Below are positions 55,304 to 64,000 of a stretch of DNA of 64,000 bases, in pieces. Made by a program: the position numbers and the translations under genes. The stretch is from Psychrobacter arenosus (GTDB lineage: Bacteria; Pseudomonadota; Gammaproteobacteria; Pseudomonadales; Moraxellaceae). The DNA is taken from the NCBI RefSeq assembly GCF_904848165.1, contig NZ_LR884459.1, positions 868,001 to 932,000 on the forward strand, read 5' to 3'. Under the pieces are notes generated by a model. The model was not told the DNA's origin and did no database searches. It saw nothing but the letters and a program-made list of their open reading frames with translations. The first letter of the stretch is position 1, and each line of letters starts with the position of its first letter.

Positions 55304-58072
55304 TTAGTCATCCGTATAGTCTGAGTCATTCTCTGCATCAGCGTCCACGTCTTCTAATTCGGGCGTCTCTAAATCCGTATCCTCACCACTATTCACACGC
55401 CCTAGCGCATCAACATTGGCATCGGTACTGTCGCTATCAAAGATACCATCTTCTTTTAGCGCCTCAATCAGGGTTTCGTCTCCTTCTTGATACTCAACAC
55501 GCGCCATAGCGACTAGCTTCTCATCTTTTGACAAACGAATCAACGTGACACCTTGCGTATTACGACCCGCTGAGGCCACTTGCGCAACCGGCGTACGTAC
55601 TAAAGTGCCTTTGTCCGAGATTAAAATAATATCGTCTTCAGGATCGACTTTAGTAGCGCGGACTAGAGCGCCATTACGCTCGCTAGTCTTAATAGCGATT
55701 ACACCGCCACCGCCACGTTTTTGCGCGTTAAACTCATCGATTAGCGTCCGCTTACCGAAGCCGTTTTCACAAGCAATCAGGATTTCGTCAACCGTGTCAT
55801 CAATGACCACTAAAGACTTGATCGTATCGTCTTTGCCGATGCGCATACCGCGCACCCCTTTGGCGGTACGACCCATAGAGCGAGCATCGTTTTCGTCAAA
55901 GCGAATCGCCTTACCACTAGCAGCAAATAGCATAACATCCTGATCGCCATTGGTAATGCGGGCGCTAATTAGTTTATCGCCATCTTCTAAGCCGATAGCA
56001 ATCAGACCGTTAGAGCGGATACTAGCAAATTGCTCTAACTCTACCCGTTTCACAGTACCATTAGCCGTAGCAAAGAACACATAGCGCCCTGCCACTTCAG
56101 TACTCATTTGCGGTACCGGTAAGATGGTTGTAACCGTCTCATCAGCATCTAAAGAAATCAGGTTAACCAACGGACGACCGCGCGAACCACGACTGGCAAG
56201 CGGCACTTCAAAGCCCCGTAGACTAAAGACGCGGCCATTATTTGTAAAGCACATTACGTTCGCATGCGTCGACGTCACCAACAGGTGATCAATCACGTCG
56301 TCTTCTTTCATAGCCGTCGCTGACTTGCCTTTGCCACCCCGTTTTTGTGCGACATAGTCGTCAATCGGTTGGGTCTTGGCATAACCCGTACGCGAGATCG
56401 TCATGACCACGGTCTGCTCAGGAATCAAATCTTCACGGCTAAAGTCAGTGCGCGAATCGATGATATCGGTACGACGCTCATCACCAAAGTTATCACGAAT
56501 TTCAATTAACTCTTCTTTGATAACCGCCATTAGCTTATCAAAGTCCCCTAGGATGCTCTCTAGGTAAGCGATGACGCGCAATAGGTCTTGGTATTCTTCG
56601 GTTAGCTTGTCTTGCTCAAGACCGGTTAGACGGTGCAATTGCATCTCAAGAATAGCGTTAACCTGTTCTAATGACAGACGATAGCTCTCATTGTTTTCAA
56701 TCAAGCCGTACGGGTTTTTCAGGTCTTCACCTTCAATAAACTCAGGACGAACTGAGCGGACTGCTGTTTCGCTATCCCCACCGCGACCTGCCGCTGTCAG
56801 CATAGCGACTACGGTACCGGAATCCCAAGTATTCGCTAATAACTTTTCACGAGCTTCCGCACGACTTGCCGATTGCTTAATGGTAACGATGATATCGTCA
56901 ATATTGGCTAGGGCAACCGTTAAGCCTTCTAGCAAATGACCACGGGCCTTGGCTTTATTCAATTCATAAATCGTACGACGGGTCACGACTTCTTGACGGT
57001 GACGCACAAACGCAGCAATCAGTTGGCGCAAGGTCAATAACTTAGGCTGACCATTATCGAGCGCGACCATATTAATACTAAAGCTAGATTCTAACGGCGT
57101 CTGCAAGAATAGATTATTCACGATAACTTCAGCGACTTCCCCACGACGTAAGTCAATGGCGATACGCATGCCGTCTTTATCCGACTCATCGCGTATTTCA
57201 GAAATCCCTTCGATTTTTTTATCGCGCACCAATTCAGCAATACGCTCAATCAGCTTGGCTTTATTGGTCTGATAAGGCACTTCGGTAAAGACGATGCGCT
57301 CACGGTCACGGTTAGGCCCCGTGTCACTTAACGGCTCGATATGATAACGACCACGAATGTGCAAGCGGCCTTTACCGGTACGGTACGCGTCTTGGATACC
57401 CGCGCGACCATGGATAATACCACCGGTAGGAAAGTCAGGACCCGAGATATAAGTCATCAACTCTTCGCCTGAAATCTGCGCATTTTCTGCATATGCTAGG
57501 CAAGCATTGACCACTTCGGTTAAATTGTGCGGCGCCATATTGGTCGCCATACCTACTGCGATACCAGTCGCCCCATTCACTAATAGGTTAGGAAAACGAG
57601 CTGGCAAGACGCTTGGCATGCGCTCAGAACCATCGTAGTTGTCTTCCCAATCGACGGTGTCTTTATCCAAATCGCCGAGCAGCTGATGGGTCAGCTTGGT
57701 CATACGGACTTCGGTATAACGCATCGCTGCCGGTGGATCATCATCGATAGAGCCAAAGTTACCTTGGCCATCAATCATGGTATAGCGTAAGCTAAAGTCC
57801 TGCGCCATACGCACGATAGCGTCATAGACAGCACTGTCACCATGCGGGTGATATTTACCGATGACGTCACCGACCACACGCGCAGACTTTTTATACGGCT
57901 TGTTATAATCGTTTGACAGCACGTGCATCGCATACATCACGCGGCGATGCACCGGCTTTAGCCCATCACGCACGTCGGGCAATGCGCGCGAGACGATCAC
58001 ACTCATCGCATAATCCAAATAGGACTGCTTCATTTCATCCACGATGGCAATAGGACTGACCGAGTCGCTCAT
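55304..58072 (-). CDS. gyrA: DNA gyrase subunit A
   Basis: About 922 residues. It forms A2B2 with GyrB and introduces negative supercoils. The catalytic tyrosine is Tyr119 in AAMRYTE. The quinolone-determining region [12 protein letters not shown] has Ser80 and Asp84 at the positions equivalent to E. coli Ser83 and Asp87, both wild-type. The C-terminal beta-propeller includes the GyrA box QKRGGKG. An acidic tail of about 60 residues (Asp/Glu-rich) ends the protein. AAGGAG before the ATG at 58072 supports this start over the upstream one at 58099. Confidence 0.97.
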   Translation of the reverse strand: MSDSVSPIAIVDEMKQSYLDYAMSVIVSRALPDVRDGLKPVHRRVMYAMHVLSNDYNKPYKKSARVVGDVIGKYHPHGDSAVYDAIVRMAQDFSLRYTMIDGQGNFGSIDDDPPAAMRYTEVRMTKLTHQLLGDLDKDTVDWEDNYDGSERMPSVLPARFPNLLVNGATGIAVGMATNMAPHNLTEVVNACLAYAENAQISGEELMTYISGPDFPTGGIIHGRAGIQDAYRTGKGRLHIRGRYHIEPLSDTGPNRDRERIVFTEVPYQTNKAKLIERIAELVRDKKIEGISEIRDESDKDGMRIAIDLRRGEVAEVIVNNLFLQTPLESSFSINMVALDNGQPKLLTLRQLIAAFVRHRQEVVTRRTIYELNKAKARGHLLEGLTVALANIDDIIVTIKQSASRAEAREKLLANTWDSGTVVAMLTAAGRGGDSETAVRSVRPEFIEGEDLKNPYGLIENNESYRLSLEQVNAILEMQLHRLTGLEQDKLTEEYQDLLRVIAYLESILGDFDKLMAVIKEELIEIRDNFGDERRTDIIDSRTDFSREDLIPEQTVVMTISRTGYAKTQPIDDYVAQKRGGKGKSATAMKEDDVIDHLLVTSTHANVMCFTNNGRVFSLRGFEVPLASRGSRGRPLVNLISLDADETVTTILPVPQMSTEVAGRYVFFATANGTVKRVELEQFASIRSNGLIAIGLEDGDKLISARITNGDQDVMLFAASGKAIRFDENDARSMGRTAKGVRGMRIGKDDTIKSLVVIDDTVDEILIACENGFGKRTLIDEFNAQKRGGGGVIAIKTSERNGALVRATKVDPEDDIILISDKGTLVRTPVAQVASAGRNTQGVTLIRLSKDEKLVAMARVEYQEGDETLIEALKEDGIFDSDSTDANVDALGRVNSGEDTDLETPELEDVDADAENDSDYTDD

Positions 58073-58099
58073 ATACACTCCTTCACTGTCATTCTCCAA

Positions 58100-58557
58100 A
58101 CGCTTACCAGCCGTACGTTACGACAGGTTTGAACCCGTTATAATAAGGCGTTTGCTCGCCTGCTCTTATGGGCCTAAACCTCAGCTCGCTCTCGTTATCT
58201 CAACATCGCTACTTTTCTAAATAAACTTTCAATAAAAAAGCTGCAAAACCACCCTGAAAATTGGGCGATTCTTGCCGGTACAACTCACGCTAAACTCAGT
58301 AATTATTAGGGAAATTGGTTGGTTTTCAAAAGTCACTATTTTACCACAGTTTTGCGCTCAAAAGGGCATAAACCCTCGGATTCCTCTACGGAATCAGCAC
58401 ACTTTTACGATGTTTTTTACCTAAGTTGGGTCATAAGGTAACCGCTAAGAAATAATGGCTAAAATAGGGTGAAAAATAAGGCAAAGTCTGGCGTTAAAAT
58501 CGTATTATTTAGAATGACAGTGACTTTGACGCAGAACGAAACCCTAAGTGCTTTATA
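58100..58557. other. 458-bp divergent region upstream of gyrA and cmoM
   Basis: No gene is seen. It must contain the divergent promoters for gyrA and cmoM, but I cannot assign them. A TATAAT (58554-58559) overlaps the cmoM ATG at 58558; if it were the true -10, translation would start at 58582 or 58597. Confidence 0.4.
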
Positions 58558-59592
58558 ATGGCTCATAATCTGCCACCATTTATGACTGACACTGCTATGA
58601 CCACCCATAATTCAATTACCGAAAAAACTGCCCCTAGCGCTAATGCTGCGCATGCAGCTAGCCCCTCCACCACGCTGGATAACATAGAATTTCCAATATT
58701 AGAAGACCGTAGCTTTGAAGGTATCGCGGACCACTTTGAAAAAAAGGTTTATGGCGGCTTAAAAGGCGCTATTCGTCTGGCGGTATTACGCCGTGATTTA
58801 GGCGAGCAAGTAGCACGGCTCAGCGCTGAGTTACAGCGACCGTTGCGAATATTGGATGTGGGTGCAGGGCTAGCACAGTTGTCTATCGAATTGGCGCAAC
58901 AAGGTCACAAGGTCACGATTAACGATATCTCTAACAATATGTTAAGTAAGGCAAAAGCGCTAGCGTTAGCTAAAACAGACGACACTACTGCTGACGCAGA
59001 AAGCCATTCAAAAGAAACCGAGGCTAGCGAAACAGAGGATGAATTAAAAGAAAATCAAGAGCAGGACAGCGCTGTAGAAACGCCTGACTGGCTATCGAGA
59101 ACCGAATGGTTGGTTTGTCCCTATCAAGCGCTAGAGGAGCAACTTACGGGACAATATGACCTGATTTTATGCCATGCCTTGCTAGAATGGTTAGCCCAGC
59201 CCCAGGATATCATGGAATTTTTTGCTAGATGGTTGACCAAACATGGGGTTTTATCCCTGTGTTTTTATAATCCGGTAAGCTTTGATTATCGCAACCTTAT
59301 TATGGGCAATTTTAATCTGCTGAATAATAGCGACTATCAATCCGACAATAAAAAAACCCTAACTCCTAATAATCCCGTGCCCAAAGAAGAAGTGACCGCT
59401 TGGCTGGCCGCCCGAGATTACCAAATATTAGGCGTATCAGGACTGCGTGTCTTCCATGATTACTCGCCATTAAAGCGCGGCGGCCACAATCATCCCGACG
59501 CGGTCATTGAGATGGAACTGCGCTACTCGAGCTTAGACCCGTATAAATGGATGGGCCGCTATTTGCATTATTTAGCCTCGCCAACAGCGTAA
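58558..59592 (+). CDS. cmoM: tRNA 5-carboxymethoxyuridine methyltransferase CmoM
   Basis: A 344-residue SAM methyltransferase resembling CmoM (SmtA), which methylates the cmo5U34 carboxylate in tRNA. Seen are DRSFEGIADHFEKKVYGG, the SAM motif LDVGAGLAQLSI, CHALLEWLAQP, LSLCFYNPVSFDYRNLIMGNF and RVFHDY, all matching the family. It exceeds the E. coli protein by about 80 residues: an N-terminal Ala/Thr extension and an acidic insertion (about 140-180). The start is uncertain between 58558 and later ATGs at 58582 and 58597, because a TATAAT overlaps the first ATG. Confidence 0.9.
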   Translation: MAHNLPPFMTDTAMTTHNSITEKTAPSANAAHAASPSTTLDNIEFPILEDRSFEGIADHFEKKVYGGLKGAIRLAVLRRDLGEQVARLSAELQRPLRILDVGAGLAQLSIELAQQGHKVTINDISNNMLSKAKALALAKTDDTTADAESHSKETEASETEDELKENQEQDSAVETPDWLSRTEWLVCPYQALEEQLTGQYDLILCHALLEWLAQPQDIMEFFARWLTKHGVLSLCFYNPVSFDYRNLIMGNFNLLNNSDYQSDNKKTLTPNNPVPKEEVTAWLAARDYQILGVSGLRVFHDYSPLKRGGHNHPDAVIEMELRYSSLDPYKWMGRYLHYLASPTA

Positions 59593-59642
59593 AGCCAGTA
59601 AGATTGATAGCCGTCTGATTAGGGAGTAGTACAGATGGCTCA

Positions 59643-60929
59643 TTAAGCAGAATATGAGACCGAGCGATCCGTGTTGCTCGCCGCTTGCGTGACCTGCGAC
59701 TCTTCAAAAAGCACCAAATGCTTGAGTAAAGGGCGGATGCCGATATGGGTGCCGACGGCATGATCATGGTGACTGGGCACCAAAGATAAGACTTGCTGAC
59801 CATCAGATAATTGTAATTGATACAGATAATTGGCGCCGCGGAATACCCGACCGACGACCAGTGCCGTCATAGGGCTGTTATCATCGTGCACAATATCGTC
59901 TGGGCGTACTAAAACTTTAACGATAGCCCCCGTGGGAAATACTTTGGGTGGTGCAGTAGACCCATCCTCGATACATTGGTAAGGGTCTAAGGAAGGGTCC
60001 ATCGATATAGGCCCTAACGCAGACTCAATATGGTTGCTGCGCATAATGCCATCGATCATAGTGCCCTCCCCGATAAAATCCGCCACAAAAGGGGTCGCGG
60101 GCTCATGATACAGCATACTGGGCGCCGCCCATTGAATCAGACGCCCTCCCTGCATCACGCCTATTTTATCTGCTAAAGCAAAAGCTTCGTTTTGGTCATG
60201 CGTCACTAGTATGGCGGTAGTATGGGTGCGCTTTAGGATATCGCGGACGTTGGTCGCTAACGACTCGCGCAGCACCACATCTAAGTTAGAGAACGGCTCA
60301 TCGAGCAGCAATAACTTGGGTTTGGGCGCTAAAGCACGGGCTAAAGCCACCCGCTGTTGTTGACCACCAGAGAGCTCGTTGGGTCGCTTATTCGCATGCT
60401 CCGTCAAGCCCACTAAGGCTAGTATCTCTGCCACGCGAGCTTTTTGTTCCGCTTTTGGCGCTCGGTGAATCCCGAAAGCTATATTTTTGGCCACGCTGAG
60501 ATGACCAAACAAGGCGTAATCTTGGAAGACCATACCCATGCTACGTTTCGCCGGCAACACCGTATAAGATTTCTGCGGCGTTTGTGACGTTAAGCAACGA
60601 CCGTTTAATTCAATGTGACCACGACGTATGGGCTCTAGACCAGCAAGCGCACGCAGTGCCGTAGTCTTACCACAACCGCTATAGCCCAAGAAACAGCCAA
60701 TTTCCCCTTGCTCTAGTGTAAAGCTCATGCCATCGACTACCGTGACATCGCCATACCCTACCGCCATATCTTGCACCGTAAAATAAGGCTGGCCACTCGC
60801 AGATGGGTTGGTGCCGCTACTGTCAGCAGACGAGGTTGGCGAGCTCACTTGACTAGACGCTCGCTCTTCTGCACTTTTAAAGGTCGTGAAATCTTGTGAA
60901 TCTGGCGTCGATGAAAGCTGTCTGGTCAT
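59643..60929 (-). CDS. fbpC: Ferric iron ABC transporter ATP-binding protein
   Basis: A 428-residue ABC ATPase with Walker A GYSGCGKT, signature LSGGQQQRVALARA, Walker B LLLLDEPFSNLD and the H-loop LVTHDQNEAFALADK, followed by a TOBE-like C-terminal domain. The first 45 residues are a Ser-rich extension. It energises the importer with FbpA and FbpB encoded upstream. The minus-strand order fbpA-fbpB-fbpC matches the Neisseria/Haemophilus-type ferric import systems. Confidence 0.93.
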   Translation of the reverse strand: MTRQLSSTPDSQDFTTFKSAEERASSQVSSPTSSADSSGTNPSASGQPYFTVQDMAVGYGDVTVVDGMSFTLEQGEIGCFLGYSGCGKTTALRALAGLEPIRRGHIELNGRCLTSQTPQKSYTVLPAKRSMGMVFQDYALFGHLSVAKNIAFGIHRAPKAEQKARVAEILALVGLTEHANKRPNELSGGQQQRVALARALAPKPKLLLLDEPFSNLDVVLRESLATNVRDILKRTHTTAILVTHDQNEAFALADKIGVMQGGRLIQWAAPSMLYHEPATPFVADFIGEGTMIDGIMRSNHIESALGPISMDPSLDPYQCIEDGSTAPPKVFPTGAIVKVLVRPDDIVHDDNSPMTALVVGRVFRGANYLYQLQLSDGQQVLSLVPSHHDHAVGTHIGIRPLLKHLVLFEESQVTQAASNTDRSVSYSA

Positions 60930-61011
60930 AAGGCGTATCTACTCTATACAGATAGATGGTGGTGTTAATAAAAAAAGGTCAGAATTAACAAAGTGCTAGA
61001 GAAATTGCAGG

Positions 61012-62691
61012 CTAGCTATTTTTATCACTTTGTCGCAATAAAATCCAAACGGGTATCAAACCCACTAAGACGATTAGGAGACTGGGGAGCGCGGCCCGAC
61101 CCCACATGCCTTCACTGGTCATCTCAAACACTCGCACCGCTAAGGTATCCCAGCCTTGCCGGCGAGTCATAAGCGTAATAGGCATCTCTTTCATGACTTC
61201 GACAAAGCCCATTAACAAAGCGGTTAAAACACCCGGTTGTAATACCGGCAAAATGACTTGGCGCCAACGTTGTAGCTTGCTGTCTGAGAGTAATTCGGCG
61301 GCTGATTCTTGATTAACAGTTAAACGCTGCAACTGACGATCAATGGGTTGGAAACTCACGGTCATAAAGCGCGTGGATAGCGCCAATAGCATAACCAAGA
61401 CGCTGCCCGAAAATATTTGTTTTTCGATAATGCCAAAACCAATCAGCTGATTGTCTAACCAAGCGATGGGGATAAATACCCCTACCGCCAATACAGTCCC
61501 AGGGACGACATAGCCTAAATTGGCGAACGTTGCCAATAACTTAGTTACCTTATCAGGATATTGGCGCTTAATCCATGCCACAATAATGGCCAGTAACGCG
61601 ATAAAGGCGGTCGTCATCGATGCAATCATCAAGCTATTGGTGACAAAACCAATGTATCGCGCATCAAAATCTTGCTGATAGTTTTGTGCGGTCCAGTACA
61701 GTAGCTGTAAAAAAGGCACTAAAAAAGCAATCGAGAATATCAGCGCACAAAACAGACTCATCAGTAGCCGCGCGCCGGTAGAAGTCTCAAAACGGCGGTT
61801 GTCGCCTTGGGTCACCCCATTGGTACGCCGCGCCTCCCAAAACTGCTCAAACAGCATAATCACAAAGACTACGCCAATTAACAGAGCCGCCAGTTGCGCA
61901 GCAGTCACCAGACTAAAGAAGCCAAACCAAGCCTTATAAATAGCGGTAGTAAATGTGTCTACGTTGAACACCGAAACCGCGCCAAAGTCAGCCAAGGTCT
62001 CCATACAAGCGAGCAGCAAACCGCCCACTATCCACGGCAGCGCTTGCGGTAGTGACAATCTAAACAGCACTTGCAGCCGACTCAGCCCCAGCATCTGACC
62101 GGCTTCAATAGCGCGGCGACCTTGTGATAAAAAAGCCTGCCGGGTTAGCAAATAAACGTACGGGTAAAAAGCCAAGGATAAAATAATCCCCGCGCCCCAA
62201 ACGTTACGAATTGAGGGAATACCTGTTGCCACCCCAAAGGCCCGTAACGTGGTCTGTAAAGGCCCACTATAATCGATGATACCGGCACTCACGAAGGCCA
62301 ATACATACGCTGGCATCGCTAACGGCAGCATCAAAGCCCAAGCAAAAAAGCGCTGCCCAGGAAAGCGATACATACTCGTCAACCAGGCCAATGCTGTTCC
62401 TAACCCGCCAGCAATCACAATCACCATGGTTAATAAAACCGCTGTGTTTTTTAGCACCTCCGGCAGCACATATTCGCGCATATGTGGCCAAATATCCGCC
62501 AGCGGCTGCAACCATGACAGTAAAACGATTACGATAGGAATGAGCATAAATACCGCAATCAATGTGAGCACTGATTTAGCGATAAAAGCATGGCCCGCCT
62601 TATGCTTATTAGTAGCAGCATGTTTAGAAGGCACGAGCTTAGAAGACCTAAGCTTAGAGGATAATGACTTAGAAGTTAGTAGTTTCGACAT
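61012..62691 (-). CDS. fbpB: Ferric iron ABC transporter permease
   Basis: A 559-residue fused permease with about 12 membrane helices and two BPD_transp_1 regions, each with an EAA-type loop (EAGQMLGLSRLQVLFRLSLPQALP in the first; SAAELLSDSKLQRWRQVILPVLQP in the second). The first 50 residues form a basic Lys/Ser-rich leader. It accepts iron from FbpA and pairs with FbpC, 82 bases downstream. Confidence 0.93.
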   Translation of the reverse strand: MSKLLTSKSLSSKLRSSKLVPSKHAATNKHKAGHAFIAKSVLTLIAVFMLIPIVIVLLSWLQPLADIWPHMREYVLPEVLKNTAVLLTMVIVIAGGLGTALAWLTSMYRFPGQRFFAWALMLPLAMPAYVLAFVSAGIIDYSGPLQTTLRAFGVATGIPSIRNVWGAGIILSLAFYPYVYLLTRQAFLSQGRRAIEAGQMLGLSRLQVLFRLSLPQALPWIVGGLLLACMETLADFGAVSVFNVDTFTTAIYKAWFGFFSLVTAAQLAALLIGVVFVIMLFEQFWEARRTNGVTQGDNRRFETSTGARLLMSLFCALIFSIAFLVPFLQLLYWTAQNYQQDFDARYIGFVTNSLMIASMTTAFIALLAIIVAWIKRQYPDKVTKLLATFANLGYVVPGTVLAVGVFIPIAWLDNQLIGFGIIEKQIFSGSVLVMLLALSTRFMTVSFQPIDRQLQRLTVNQESAAELLSDSKLQRWRQVILPVLQPGVLTALLMGFVEVMKEMPITLMTRRQGWDTLAVRVFEMTSEGMWGRAALPSLLIVLVGLIPVWILLRQSDKNS

Positions 62692-62989
62692 GGCTACCTT
62701 GTTGTAGCGACATAAATTAGGGCAGGGACAACTGTGAGCAGCGTAATTCTACAGCATTTAAATCGACGTTTTAAGATAAATAATGCAAAACCAATGCCAT
62801 AGCTAGGTAACTTGCTTCAAAGCTAGCCCCCGAACTTAAGCTTTCATAAACAAAAGCGCCCCACGACAATATCTGGCTACTGAAATTGCTTTCAGCATAG
62901 ATAGTATCGCAGGGCTAGAGCGATCCACCTTTCTTTAAGAAGGCAGAGCGCTGAATTTATCAAACCTGACTTTATCAAAAAAAGACCGC

Positions 62990-64000
62990 TTATTTATAAC
63001 CCGCTTTGTCCATCAACTGGATAGCATCGGTCTGTAGCTCGCCAAACTTCTGCACATTGATATCATCGGCTTTAAATTCGCCCCATGAGCGCAGTAAGTC
63101 TGACTCGTCGATACCTTCTTTCACCGGGAATTCTTTATCAGCACTAGCGTATAGGCCCTGCGCTTTGTCAGATGACAACCATTCCATCAGCTTTAATGCG
63201 CCATCTGGATTGTCTGAATTTGCGACCACACCTGCGCCAGAAACGTTAACATGCGCGCCTGTAGTGCCTTGGTTAGCCCAGAATAATTTAACAGGGAAAT
63301 CTGGTTTTTCGTCTAATAAACGGCCGTAGTAATAGCTGTTGGCAATCCCGACTTCACACTGACCTGAAGCGATAGCTTCTAGCATTTTCGTGTCATCGCT
63401 AAAGACATCAGTCGCTAGGTTTGCTACCCAACCACGCACGATTTCTTCGGTTTTTTCAGCGCCCAAGTGCTCAATCATACTAGCCACTAAAGATTGGTTA
63501 TAAACCTTCTTCGAGGTACGCAGACATAATTTACCTTTCCATTTCGGATCAGCTAAATCAGCGTAAGTAGAGAGGTCGCTAGCTTGAACTTTGCTTGGGT
63601 CATAGAATATCGTACGAGCGCGTAAAGATAGCCCCGTCCATAGACCTGCGGGATCACGATATTTCGCAGGAACGTTGCTCTCTAAAACTTCTGAAGCTAC
63701 AGGTTGTAATAAGCCTTTTTGTGCCGCTTGCCATAAGTTGCCCGCATCTACGGTCAAGAGCATATCTGCTGGCGTATTTGCGCCTTCTGCTTCAAGACGC
63801 GCCATCAATGGGCCCGTACTATCCGTCACCAAATCTACTTTAATCCCCGTTTCACTAGTGAACTGATCCAACAAAGGCTTGATAAGCTGCTCATTACGCG
63901 AAGAATAAATCGTTACCGTTTCACCTTCTGTAGCCGCTGCTGCCGCTTCGCCTTCCGTTACTGTTGGGGTCTCAGTAGCGACCTCTTCGCTCGTGGTTTC
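62990..64000 (-). CDS. fbpA: Ferric iron ABC transporter substrate-binding protein (truncated by window)
   Basis: The C-terminal part of a periplasmic Fe3+-binding protein; the frame runs past the window end, so the start is not seen. Upstream of the core is an Ala/Glu/Thr-rich stretch, then VTIYSSRNEQLIKPLLDQF, a typical FbpA start of the mature fold. NSYYYGRL holds the tyrosine pair that binds iron. It is followed, after 298 bases, by fbpB. Alanine/glutamate-rich linkers near the N-terminus suggest a lipoprotein tether, but this cannot be confirmed here. Confidence 0.93.
   Translation of the reverse strand, partial: ETTSEEVATETPTVTEGEAAAAATEGETVTIYSSRNEQLIKPLLDQFTSETGIKVDLVTDSTGPLMARLEAEGANTPADMLLTVDAGNLWQAAQKGLLQPVASEVLESNVPAKYRDPAGLWTGLSLRARTIFYDPSKVQASDLSTYADLADPKWKGKLCLRTSKKVYNQSLVASMIEHLGAEKTEEIVRGWVANLATDVFSDDTKMLEAIASGQCEVGIANSYYYGRLLDEKPDFPVKLFWANQGTTGAHVNVSGAGVVANSDNPDGALKLMEWLSSDKAQGLYASADKEFPVKEGIDESDLLRSWGEFKADDINVQKFGELQTDAIQLMDKAGYK

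Noticed and set aside
57827..57862. Quinolone-resistance mutation in gyrA
   Set aside because: The region reads [12 protein letters not shown] with Ser and Asp at the resistance positions, i.e. wild type.
58554..58559. TATAAT overlapping the cmoM start as a -10 promoter
   Set aside because: The best -35-like sequence (TTGACG, 58526-58531) is 22 bases away, beyond the usual spacing, so I left it as a caveat for the start codon only.
62692..62989. Fur box or attenuator between fbpA and fbpB
   Set aside because: I looked for a GATAATGATAATCATTATC-like 19-mer and a strong stem-loop and found neither; the fbpA promoter lies outside the window.

Overview
The window looks like a chromosomal segment of a Moraxellaceae gammaproteobacterium, most likely Psychrobacter. 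This is inferred from gene content and protein style (fused RlmKL, NtrBC, TsdA-like cytochrome, pyrH-frr-uppS-cdsA-dxr-rseP-bamA-lpxD-fabZ-lpxA run, FbpABC); no database was consulted. It is mostly housekeeping DNA with accessory patches. I see no insertion sequence, prophage or CRISPR array. There is one tRNA.

Layout. 1-2174: 3' part of rlmKL. 2680-10654: a tellurium-resistance-type (Ter) stress cluster with three single TerD-domain proteins, a TerA-like two-domain protein, a TerC-like DUF475 membrane protein, an AIM24-family protein and an ATP-grasp ligase, interrupted at 7393-7850 by hairpin-rich intergenic repeats. 10789-14228: an orphan response regulator with a degenerate receiver, divergent from two overlapping c-type cytochrome genes, the second resembling thiosulfate dehydrogenase TsdA. 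14407-23723: a membrane EEP phosphohydrolase, asd, a three-gene run of a SOUL protein plus two membrane proteins with J-like N-termini, and tgt. 23865-25217: an NSS sodium symporter.

25542-39094, all on the minus strand: rimO, then pyrH, frr, uppS, cdsA, dxr, rseP, bamA, lpxD, fabZ and lpxA. These serve ribosome modification and recycling, UMP synthesis, isoprenoid and phospholipid synthesis, outer-membrane protein assembly and lipid A synthesis. A hairpin terminator lies downstream of lpxA. No skp lies between bamA and lpxD and no lpxB follows lpxA.

39650-43178: ntrB-ntrC with an NtrC-like palindrome upstream. 43649-43733: tRNA-Leu(UAG). 43914-49498: poorly characterised genes (coiled-coil membrane protein, OB-fold protein, small Cys-rich secreted protein, an unknown acidic protein, a Hanks-type kinase divergent from a DUF815 ATPase). 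49651-55083: a TAP-like hydrolase, RNase Z with a small membrane protein, a GST-like protein and a RarD-like transporter. 55304-58072: gyrA. 58558-59592: cmoM. 59643-64000: fbpC, fbpB and fbpA (cut by the window end), a ferric iron ABC importer.

The strongest candidates for new biology are the compact Ter module with its atypical insertions, the paired KPD J-like membrane proteins, the degenerate regulator beside the TsdA-like cytochromes, and the kinase/ATPase neighbourhood. These are leads from sequence reading, not demonstrated systems.
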